Source: Silurus meridionalis (Eukaryota; Chordata; Actinopteri; Siluriformes; Siluridae). From it: a DNA stretch of 64,000 nucleotides. The position numbers and the translations under genes were made by a program. Below, piece after piece: positions 22,563-33,301 of the stretch (position 1 is its first letter; each line of letters begins with the position of its first letter). Location: the NCBI RefSeq assembly GCF_014805685.1, contig NC_060892.1, forward strand, positions 15,846,490-15,910,489. Reading direction: 5' to 3'. The notes under the pieces were generated by a model, which saw nothing but the letters and a program-made list of their open reading frames with translations, made no database searches and was not told where the DNA came from.

Positions 22563-23206
22563 ACCGGCCTAATAAGCTTTGCTTTGGCTGGGCTAGTACG
22601 GGAATATTGGTGCGTTTTGATGAAAAATTACCGCTCCCATTATGGGCAGTTATCATAATAGCTTGCTTGCCATAGACAATGGCCGTCTTTTGTGGGGTAA
22701 TTTCTAATGTTCTGGCAATCCAGGCATTTAGAGGTAAATGAGGAAGGTCATCAGAGCTGTCATAGGATGGAGAAAAAGAAGGATAGCTAGACAGAGAAGG
22801 GGGGAATATGAAGTGTTGGAGAGCTGGAGCCAGCAGGATCAAGCATTAGGTGATGTGAGACAATTAGTCCAGAGAGACATCATGCTGTGCCCTAATGACG
22901 CACAGTGGCTACAGTAAATTCATCAGATCTGACACGACTGAAAAGATGCATTGCTCCAAGCACAAGTTTAGAAAATGTATAAAATACGGTGGCTCATGAG
23001 TGGCAAAAAAGTCTAAACAGAGAACCGAAAACATTACTGTAGCATTTGACTAAAAGTCATAACTTGCAATTCCTGATTTTAGACCAAGAAAACACCCATT
23101 TAATAAGGAATTTCTCTTAAGGAACTTAATGTTCTTGCACCTGGGTTCTTCAGAGTTCAGCAAGTGATGTCAAAATAAACATAAATGCTCACATAATCAT
23201 TTACAT
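22559..23206. other. unique DNA, candidate conserved non-coding block at 22560-22760
   Basis: Immediately after the TG array come about 200 bases of complex, balanced sequence rich in AT-core binding-site-like words (for example AAAATTACCG and GTAATTTC) and lacking repeats or a frame. It looks like a conserved non-coding element; this is compositional inference. The rest shows nothing recognisable. Confidence 0.3.
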
Positions 23207-23320
23207 TTATGGGATTTGGCAGATGCCCCTAACCAGAATAGCTTACAAATATAGGAGCAATTGAGAATTATGGGTCATGTTCATGGTTTGAACTCGCGAT
23301 CAGCCATAATCAAAGTAACA
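23207..23320 (-). repeat. tRNA-derived SINE fragment
   Basis: The plus-strand words TTTACATTTATGGGATTTGG and GCAGATGCCC, then GAGCAATTGAG, then GGTTTGAACTCGCGATCAG match a common fish tRNA-derived SINE read in reverse. The inverted B-box-like motif is GAGTTCAAACC. Degraded, with no clear target duplication. Confidence 0.6.
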
Positions 23321-24960
23321 TCTTTAACAGTGTCAGCTATACTGTAAATACAAGCACTAGTTTTAGATCAGTCAGCATGCAGTGATCAAAGGTGATGGTG
23401 CAGCAGTAGTGCTATGTTTGTATTGTAGCCCATTTCACACAATATATGGACATCGAAGCAACCAGTGTTTGTGTGTAGCATCGCCAGATTCCTTTTTTCC
23501 ATGAACATGTATTAAATTATTCCCAATAGCCTATTCTCTTTATTTCATAGCTTTTATCTTTGTTGACTGCTTCAAAAAATTTATGTTTATGCTAAAATTT
23601 CTATCCAATCAGATTTCAGCTATCACATGTTGCCAGGGTCAAAGAAACCTGCCTTGCAGGTGCTCTGTAGCATAAAGTATATGTTGCTTGAAGCTGTTGC
23701 TATACTATCATATTTTAAGCTGGCTACACCAGGCCATACAGTACATTAGGTCAACATTTTCACATCCTTTCATGGTCAGAGAGCACACTAGTCAGAGCTT
23801 ACAAACCACATCTATAGCAAACTACAGAAGCTAAAATATATTTATATAAACTTAATTAATGTCGTCTGCAATGGCTGACAGAGAAGAAGAAATTGATTTG
23901 GTCACAGATATACTCACAAGTCTATTTTTAGGATAGACTTTTCAAAAGTAGCTGGATATTGTTAGGAAAGGTCAGCCAAAACAGTTCTTTAGATTTTATA
24001 AAGAACCATTTATACTTCACTTTGAGTGTACTTATACTTTTTTCTTTTATTCTTTACTGCAGAATTTCAAATCCCCAGGAAAACATTAAGGAACAGAATG
24101 CACACACAAAAAAAAAAATTGCACAAAAATGCATTGAAAATGTGGGGTCATGTTATGAGGTTAATATTGATGCTAAACATAATGTACGAGGAGGAAAAGT
24201 GTTTTCAGCATTTTCAGGGTTGAGCTCGTTGTAGGTCTTCCTGATCTTTCATCATCTTCCACTGATGTTCTTCCACCCTTGAAGTGTATGTGCCACTCAA
24301 AACACCATAAACGACTCATTGCTCATGTCATGTCAAATTGTCATGTCAAAAAAAACTGGGCAGATTTGCTCTGTTTCACACAGAATTTCACATTTGCACT
24401 TTGTTGTAACTTGCTGTCTATGATGAAATTGCAGGCGTGGTAACGCACGTGGTTAAAATAGGACCCGTTAGCACTATTAGTCTCAAAACTTTTGGATATC
24501 ACCTCATAAACGAGAGATTTGTTACATTTTGTTAAATGGGTTTCTTTCTTTAGTAATGGCATTCATTCTTGCTGTCTGTGATGCATCGGTCAGTTATACT
24601 GCGTTTCTGTATAATATTGATGGTTTCTAAAGCCATTGCGTCATAATAATACAATTACGATACTGATTCGGGTAAGACACCATTGAAGACTAGATTTGAA
24701 ATTCCACTGAGTTCAACATACAGTACACTGTATTCAGAATGTAAATTGTAAATATAAATATACATCACTCATCACAGCCATCAGGCTAAAGTACTAGGGT
24801 ATTTCTAACAAAAGACGAAAATGAAGTCATCCATGCGTTTCCCCTTACTTTTTATTTGCACACAACAGTGAAAATAACATAATTCCAAGTTTCAAATTCA
24901 TGATTCCAAGGTAAGTGAATGCAGCCGGTTCCTTAACAGATATGGGAGGTGTTTAAACAG
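23321..24960. other. unique DNA, no gene seen
   Basis: AT-rich sequence with no recognised transposon ends, RNA gene or coding exon. Confidence 0.5.
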
Positions 24961-25190
24961 TCTCAGTGTTGATGTTAGACTTCCAATTTGAAAGCTGTGA
25001 TTTCAAATCCCAGTGTCACCAAGCTGCCACTGCTGGGCTCTTGATCAAGGCCCTTAACCCTCCACTGCTCACTTGTATAAATGTAGATTGCTCTGTAATG
25101 TTGTTGTGCTGTATCCAAACACCAATGAGCATTTCATGTTTTATATGGAACTCAGCTTTCTATTTAGAGTAAAATGTAAAGGATTTTTAA
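24961..25190 (+). repeat. tRNA-derived SINE fragment
   Basis: Forward copy of the same type of SINE: GATTTCAAATCCC (B-box region), CCAAGCTGCCACTGCTGGGC, then AAGGCCCTTAACCCTC and a CTTGTATAAATG tail region. Diverged by about one base in ten from what I recall of the family. Confidence 0.6.
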
Positions 25191-27899
25191 ATTTGTTTTT
25201 TTTAATTTGTCATGTTTTCAAACTTCTTGTTAGAGTGGTGTAGCGAGATGTCAGGTGTGTGTGTGTGTGCAATATTAGAAAACCAAAAGAAACCAGCAAC
25301 ATGTGGTTTGTTTAGTAGTTTGGATTTTGCAGAGCCTGAGACACAAATTCTTGTGTCTTTAAATTCACAAATTCACATACAAATTCAAGCTTTGAATAAA
25401 GGAAAAAATAATAAATAAATAAACCAAAAAAAAAAAACTAAGACACATACACATCAATACATGTTCCCGCTGCATCCAGTACAAACAATAAAGGGGTTGA
25501 AAGTTATTTTTGTGCATGTCAGTCTTTTTCCATTCGATTCCAATCAAACAAAGACACACACATACACACACACAAAAAAAAAAAAAACAGAGTGAAACTC
25601 ATTCAGACGGGTGAACACGGTGGATTGGAGACGACGTGCTTCAGAGGTTCAGAACGCCGCACGTTTCCAAATGTATCGGGACTGAGCCGAGCGATTTCAT
25701 TTCAGTTCGGCTTCACATGGGACTAACATTCAGCTACCACGTTCAATAATCATGCAGGAACAGCCAGCGCTTTTCAGACATCCATTTACAATCAGTTTAC
25801 ATTTTACATACAATCATTTTCAAACTGAGCCTCTTCCTGGGCTTTTCTTCTCTTCAGTCAAGGCTTTATATAAGGAAGAAACACTGCATGTCATGCTGTG
25901 ATGGGAAAATAATCAATGACAGCATGGGGTGGTGAAGCATGGTTACTCTTAGGGCTCTTAAGATCATTATTTTACAATAACTTTACATCCTAATGTATTT
26001 TTTAACCACATTCCACTGCAGTTAGGAACAGATTTTAATTTGTTACTAATTTAAAATATATCTTTATTTTTATTTTAACTGACATTACTCATGTAAAACA
26101 TCTGAGAAACATCCTACTTCCTGTTCCTGCAGGAACACATTGTCCAAACCCTCTACACTTGCTATATATAGAATGTATGTATATGCATGAATATGTAAAT
26201 AAGGTAACTCCTTCTATCCTCCCTAAATGACTAACTAACTCAGCTTAGCTAGATAACTAGCTGTATTGTCAAAAATATTACATGGGGACTGTATATCACA
26301 ATACCAGACAACCAGAGCCTGTCAGCTAAGAATTTGCATATCAGACACGACTGGTTCAAAACTGCTGAGTTTTATGACGTGAGATCACAAAAGCACATAT
26401 TTATGGCCACACCTCCAAAATCAGTTTTAAGATTGATAGGATGACTTTCACGTGTCTCAGCAACCATTTTACCACTGTGTGGTAATAAATATATAAATAT
26501 AAAGATGCTGCCTGCAGTCCAGTTGCTGATCTGTCTGCTCAAACCCACTCATCCAATTTCTCTGCTACCTTTTTTTTAATCTGCAGCCCCATCGCTTTGA
26601 GTTCAGCCTCATGTTTAAAGTAATCACTTTTTTCAGCATCTCATGGATGAAGACCGAGAAATAGAGAGAGAAAGAAAAAGAGATGAATATAAGAAGGCCT
26701 TTGAGTAGACAGTGGATCTGGAGTGCTGCAAAATACTTCTTCCTTTTCTTTCTTCTTGTACATCTTTGTATCCCCTTTCTTATTCACTCTTTCACTCTCA
26801 CTTATACAACTCTTTCTCTCGCTCTCTCTCTGCATTTATGGATGTTAACGGACTGGCATTTCAGGTTTATGCACAAATAAATAGTGACTGACTAAAAAGA
26901 AACACATAAAATGCAGTCTTATGGTATTGTTCACATCTGAACTATGAAAAAAAAACACATCACAAACTATGAGTATTGGAGTATGACTCCAAAGCCATTT
27001 TTGATGATTATTAAAAAGAATTCCAATGCTAGAAATATAATTAGCCCTAATTATCCTCCGTCACCATTAATATTAATGCAGACCAGTGAGGATTAAGCTT
27101 CATATTGTACAGATCTTTCTTGCATTGCTTTCTTTGAATTATATTTAATTATTTAGAATTCTTCATTTTGTAAAGTTGTCAGAGAAAAGCCAATCGCATA
27201 ATCTTCATTTCAGCTGGCGAGATTTCAGCAATCAGACGGTTCGACTGCAGGCCAGAGACGTAATGCTGAAAACACTTCTTCATTCTTTTTTCTTTTTCTT
27301 TTTTTTTGTCACCAGAGACCACTTCAATGTCAAATAACTTTCGGAAAATTTGCGATCATCCCTGGGCATTCCTCACTCTCATAACTACATGCGTTTCTCT
27401 ATTAGTTTCAACATAGTTACTGAATAATTTATAATAGTTACTGAATAATACGCTTCAGGATGAATAACTGAATAATAAGCAGGGAGGTTAAGCAGTTAAT
27501 ATTGAGTTTATGTTTGTGTGTAGACACTGAGGACAGACTTATGAGCATTAATATCACACTTACGAGAAATAGAATGTCAATAAAAAAAAGCATGTGTCTG
27601 TGGGTGGAGCCATAGGACGCAGCGATGTAGTCGTGTGTACCATTGAACTTGACTTTTATTCCCAGTAAAGTAATAATTGATGAAAATATGACTAATAAAA
27701 ACCAAAGTAACAGAAAAAAAGACATCTATCTTGTACATTTATGGGAAGTGAGACTAATTTATATTTTACAAAACAAGCTACAACCTGTGAAATACAGTGA
27801 GGTCATAACATTTTTTTTCCAGTTTCAGCACTTTGTAAAAGATGAAAGTAAAGCTGTATTTTTCCATTTTGATACCATATGTTCTGGCTATATTTATTG
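25191..27899. other. unique DNA, no gene seen
   Basis: Mostly AT-rich. Small low-complexity patches occur (A runs near 25425 and 25574, CT near 26815, T-rich near 27290). No coding exon or mobile element was recognised. Confidence 0.5.
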
Positions 27900-28760
27900 T
27901 GCATTATGAAACACAAAATTCCACTAATGCATTATAAGTAGCGTTTTTAACACATGTATTAGCAAGCCTTGTCCTATAAGACTCTTTATGAAATCCTTAT
28001 GTATAATAACACTTAATTACATTTACAACATGCATTTATGAAGCGTTATACACTGCACTGTAATTAGTTTGTAACAATGTAACTGCAATTAAAAGTATGC
28101 ATCATATGGGTTAGAAATATCTATTAGCAGATCGCTGATTGATTGTTATACAGTATTTTCAAACTATGCAATAGCAAAGTGGAATTAATGTGCTATGAAT
28201 ACTATGTACAGTTCATAATGCACAGTTCTAGGGTTAGGCTTGTGTATAATGCCTAATAAATGCATTATAAATGACATGCACGTGTTCATATCCTGCTATA
28301 CTGTAAATAAGACCCTTAAAGGAAATGTTACATATGTTTTTTTTATATATATTGGCGATAATACATTATGTTAACAGTTCATAAAGCATAATTAAAAATG
28401 GAATTGTGTGTAATGTAATCCTTATTATAATCACACCTTCATAAAAAGTGTTGTTATATTTATATATATTTATTTTTGAAATGCCTAATACAAATGTGCA
28501 TAGCATCAATAGCATAAATAATAGAAATGTATACAGTGGCTTACAAAACACAATATAACATGATTTGAATGTGTTCACAGCTTATTATACTGTAGATATG
28601 AGTATTATGTAGATTTTCTTGATTGTGGTAATTAAAACTGTTATACTTTTACAATCCATAATGACTAATACAGATGTAGCTGTAGTGTAGTGTAATGCAT
28701 ATTCATATTTTATTTAATTATTTATGCATTTTTATTAAAATAATAATAATATGTTTAATG
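27900..28760. repeat. diffuse AT-rich repeat field with recurring GCATTATAA-like words
   Basis: Words such as AATGCATTATAA, GCATTATGAA, CATTTATGAA and CATAATGCAC recur every 30-80 bases in both orientations over about 850 bases, without a clean period. It resembles a decayed self-complementary minisatellite or an old palindromic MITE cluster. Confidence 0.45.
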
Positions 28761-30689
28761 CCTTATGAATGCATCAGAACATGATATTAATGTTTTTCTA
28801 ATTCTCTGTCACTGTATTCCTGCTGTGGTTCTGTCACCTGGTCGTGCTTTTCTTTTCTTTGCCATTATAACTCCACCTGTCATTCTGTCTCTCTCTTTCT
28901 CTCCCTCTTTCACTGTGATAAGCGGAGCTGTCTATCAGGTGGACTCATATCGAGGTGATGTGGTTAGACAGAGGTGCATCATGGGTAGGACGGGGGGCTT
29001 AATGATGCAGAGGCTATACGTATGCTAACTCTGAAAAGGGCGTCCATCTTAGCAGCCTCGATTGAGCAAGCATTGCCTCGAAATGGCGCATGGTGCACGC
29101 AATTTAAACTGTGCATCTCTCCTCTCTTTCTCTCTCTCTCTCTCTTTCTGTTTTTATTCTTAATGTCATTTTCACTTACTTCTGGTCCTCATGCCTTGAG
29201 GTGCTTCGGGCAGCCTGACCACTTTAAAAACCCTGCTATCATTTTCTACTAGTGATTTTATCTTTTTATGAAAAAAGAAAAAAAAAAAAAAAGAAAGATT
29301 TTTAAAATTTGAATTGTAAAATTTAGATTCTATACTCTTTTAGTACTAAAGAAAAGTCACATTTCACTTGCTATTCACAGGTAATTTATCCCCCCTCCAC
29401 ATGAGTTCATCTAATTTTATTTGGTTTGTTCTAATCAGTTATTTCATTTTATCTTTTGTTTTGCAATGAATCAGAATATGTAAAATAAAAGAATTATAAA
29501 TATAAAATAAAATAATAAAATATAATTTCTTGTCCAATTAATTATTTTCTTGTACATTTTTTTAACCATTTATATATTTTCAAGTGTGATTTACACTAGT
29601 TGAATTAAAGCAAAAAATTTAAATTCATCATCAATCACATACTGTATATACATTTCCGGATTAATTGATTTTTGCCACGTTTTTCCCCAACAATTCTATA
29701 TTTTTCTAGTGAAGCTTATCACATGACTTTTTTCATAATGGTGACAAAATGTGTTGTATAAATACAGCATCTGTCCTGATTCGTGTGCCTTCACTGCAGC
29801 GCTTGCTTTATTATTTCATTAAACGTAAATCCTGTCAATGCTCTTCCACCCCCAACCTGGCTGGCCCTTTTCCCCCTTACAGTCAGCAGGTTAAATTATA
29901 ATTTAATTACTGAGCTTTAGTGGCATAAGCTGCCCTGAGAGCTCTCGACCACAGAATCATTTGAGAAGATGGTGTCTCTCTCTCTGTACTTATCTCTACC
30001 AAATCACAACATAAACAGCAATCATGAAGTGTAATGATGTTGTTTTAAAGCAGAGAGATGTTAAACGTTGTGTGATGTGCTCACTAAGAAAGCAAACATT
30101 GGCTCAATAATCTGCTTACACTAATTTTGTAGAATGCGCCTTTTTAAAAAGTAAACAGAACTAAAAAGAAAGCTGCATAACAACTAATTTCAAAAAAGGT
30201 TAATGGAACTAGATTTTGTGGTTTGTTTTGTGTAAAAGTGTAGTTATGTAGCTTTTTAGAAAAAAAAGTGTACAAATTACACAGAACTACTTTTTGCTAC
30301 AGTGCTTTTTTGTTAATTAGGAAAAGGGTCCATAAAAACTATTGCTAATGTTCAGCTCATCCAAAAACCTTTAATGTTTCTGTGTAAAAGCTGGAGTTTA
30401 AATTTCATCAAATATTCAGACAGTTTATTAACATTTATATAAATCAATTGATATCTGCCATGAGACTAATACAGTATATACATACTGTATACAGCTTATA
30501 AATAAAGTCTACAGACCTTTATGAAATTGCACATTTTAAAATATAGACAGAATATAACAACATAAATGTCAGACTTACATCTTTAATCCAATACACCAAC
30601 AAACAGAAATATAGAAAAATAAAATGAAAGAGAAATAATAATAATAAAAAAAACTATAACAGCTTGATTGCATAAGTCAGATTCCACAA
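28761..30689. other. unique DNA, no gene seen
   Basis: Contains CT-rich patches (28890, 29130), an A run near 29275 and a complex block at 29760-29960. No frame or element is recognisable. Confidence 0.45.
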
Positions 30690-31600
30690 TTCCCAACTAA
30701 TACTTCTTGGACGCACCTTTTGCCTTTATTATGGCATCAAGTCTTTGTGAAAAAGTCTCTATTGACTTCACATATAAAGACTTTGGAATTTTATCCCTTC
30801 AAGTTGCAAGGGGATCTCCGATGTACATCTCTTTTTAGGTCATTCCATAGACAATTTTTGATGGAATTGAGGTCTGGGTTCTGGCTGGGTTGTTGGTTGT
30901 ATGCTTTAAGTCATTAAAATATGGAAATGTGTAATTCCTCTATTTCTAATTCCTAATATTCTGCTGTTTGACAGAGGACAGATAGTTTTGTGCCAAAATA
31001 TATTTCATATGCAAGGAGTGACCAGTACCTGACAAATTCCTGTAATTCATTTTGAGCTGCTGTTGGCCTCTTAGTAGTCTCCCTGATAAGTTTTCTCCTA
31101 GTCCTTTCATTGAATTTAAAGGGTCATTGGATGGGCATTGTCTCTGTAGTAACACATTTTCTCCACTTATCGATGATAGTTTTGACAGTGTTACATGGTA
31201 AATTTAGTGCCTTTGACATTCTTTTATATCTCTCTTCTGATTGGCACATTTTAACAATTAAGTCTCACAGTTTTTTGGCAACTATTTATGTACCACGGCT
31301 GTAAGTACAATGCAACTACTAACTTTTAAGCAAATACTACAACAGCTGACCTTTTTTCTGGTTTTAATCAGAATTACTTAAATTGATGGCAAGTGTACAA
31401 CATTTCTCAACAGGTCTAATTCTGAATGTGACTGTTTAATTCTAAGGACAGTAAGTGTGTGCAGACTTACAAGCAGGGTGTTGTAAGATTTTTATTTAAA
31501 ATGTTCAAAATTATTAAATATTTATTTTAGTCTCTGAATTTTTTGTTGAGAATCATATTAAAGATGTAACAAAACTAACATTTATAATTTATCTTTATTT
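30690..31600 (-). mobile_element. Tc1/mariner relics, minus strand
   Basis: The minus strand from about 31290 to 31100 encodes a Tc1-type N-terminal helix-turn-helix (KALNLPCNTVKTIIDKWRK), matching the DNA-binding domain of a common fish Tc1-like transposase. 30700-30880 resembles the middle of another Tc1-like element. The two may be pieces of different insertions joined near 30950. No intact frame or clean inverted repeats were seen. It lies directly left of the larger nested Tc1 copy. Confidence 0.55.
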
Positions 31601-31811
31601 CTGTCTTTATATTTCAGAAGTATTGGTGTGACCAGCATCTATTCATACACTTGCACATTTTGTACACTTGCACAAAGTCAGGGATATTGTAGGATCAGAG
31701 TCAGGTGTATGGTTAACCAATTAACCATGAACCATGATCATCAAATTGTATATGTAGGTTGAGGTCATACATTATAGCAAGCCTGAGCACAGCAGAACAC
31801 CTTGCTGATGC

Positions 31812-32108
31812 TGTCACGGATATAGACCAGGCGTCAGAAACCGGGAGTGAACCACAATGTCTTTATTTAAACTCTACATACAAACACAAACTTATTTTGT
31901 GCGCTTCATCTGAAGCGTAGCCAGGAGCATGGATGAACAGGTAACAAGCGTGGTAGAAGTAACGAGTAGATCCAACCGTGAGTGAGGGGGAATAAGGACA
32001 TTATAAAGGGGATACGTAAATGGGGAACAGGTGTCGGTGATTAGAGCAGGGAGAGGCTGATTGAGAGTGTGAGCCTTGGAGGGAGGCATGGCTGGTGGTT
32101 CTCTGACA
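31812..32108 (-). repeat. gypsy LTR (3' LTR of the minus-strand element)
   Basis: 297 bases, TGTCACGG to TCTCTGACA as read on the plus strand. Just inside it lies TTAACCCCGCTCCAGG, on the element strand a purine tract GGAGCGGGGTTAA, the expected polypurine tract. Confidence 0.9.
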
Positions 32109-32524
32109 TTAACCCCGCTCCAGGGGCGACTCCTGACGCCCAATCCCACCTTCGCCAGGTGGGCTAGGGCACTTCGAGGAAGGTTGGGTGGAGGGGGTCC
32201 AGAGGAGGGAAGTCTTGGACCGGCTTGCAACACCTGGTACATGAGGGAGGTCGGGTGCCAGTGGCGGACACTGTGGGGCTTGCTGCGAACTGCAACTGGG
32301 TGGAACAACTTTGAGGCCAGGAAAGGTCTGAGGCAGAGTGACGCCCCCGGTGGAGATCCGGGACGGGTCTCAGCCCTCGGCGGATGTCCTGGGGTGCGAC
32401 GGCGCCCTCGGCGGGACTCTGGAGTCTGGCGGAACCCTTGTTGCGGCCAGGTGGCGGTGCAACGCCCTCATCGCAGCTCGGTGTGATGCCATCGTTAGGG
32501 CTCAGGCAACACCCCCAGTGGAAC

Positions 32525-33165
32525 TCAAAAAGTTAGCGCCACCCCCAGCGAGAAACACAGCTGGGCAATGCCCCCAGTAGGGCTTGGAGACTGGGTGGTG
32601 TACTCAGTGGGGCTTGGATACTGGGGATTAGGTAGGTTGCCGGGCCAGCCAAACTGGAACCCGGGCTCCTGGCAAAAAGCTCGATAGCCTGTGTATAAGT
32701 GGCTCTGGTGCCCCCAGATGTTCGGTAGTCCAGTCCGTAGCCTTCCCAGAGCGGTGGGGGCTGTAGAGTTGCTCGGCCGCAACTCCAAACACCTCAGCAA
32801 AGTGCCTGGTAAAAAGGAAGTATGCACTGAGGATGTACCAATTTGCTTCCCACACCGCGCTGGCCCACGATAGACCCTTCCCAGTTAGTATCGAGATTAG
32901 GAACGTGACCTTGGAGCATTCTGTGGGGAATATGGCAGGTTGCACCTCGACATAGAGGTTGATGTGTCGCAGGAAGCCGCTGCACTCGGCCAGTGCACCG
33001 GAGTAGGAAGCCGGAAGTGCCATTGGGCTATAGGAGGTGTGCGGGGGTGGTCACGCTAGTGTGAGCCAGAGCCGATGCGAATGCCTTCCGGAGAGCAGTG
33101 ATGAGGACCTTGAATAGATCCGGGATTGCAGCGGGTTGGTAATCCATCGAGGAATTTTCTTTTTG
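32525..33165 (-). pseudogene. gypsy gag fragment
   Basis: The minus-strand frame 32628-33023 carries a gag capsid-like block typical of fish sushi-type gypsy elements: a FLRHINLYVE-like segment, FPTECSKVTFLISILTGKGL, SWASAVWE, then a FFLF-type motif represented by YFLFTRHFAEVFG. The frame is shifted and truncated downstream. Gag would package the element RNA. No zinc knuckle is seen. Between this block and the 3' LTR (32109-32525) the sequence is GC-rich and contains repeated GGCGGGACTCTGG-type words instead of pol. Confidence 0.65.
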
Positions 33166-33177
33166 ATGGTCGGATCT
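33166..33177 (-). promoter_or_regulatory. candidate self-priming primer-binding site
   Basis: ATGGTCGGATCT on the plus strand, two bases inside the right LTR edge. Its exact reverse complement AGATCCGACCAT lies inside that LTR at 36835-36846, at the expected transcript start. Tf1/sushi-type elements prime reverse transcription with the first 11 or so nucleotides of their own RNA. Inference from complementarity and position. Confidence 0.6.
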
Positions 33178-33301
33178 TCTGTCATGGATATAGACCAGGT
33201 GTCAGAAACCGGGAGTGAACCACAATGTCTTTATTCAAACTCAACATACAAACACAAACTTATCTTGAGCGCTTCATCAGAAGCGTAGCCAGAAGCATGG
33301 T

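Noticed and set aside
32076..32580. Plus-strand frames of 136 and 80 codons
   Set aside because: They are antisense shadows in a GC-rich part of the minus-strand gypsy element.
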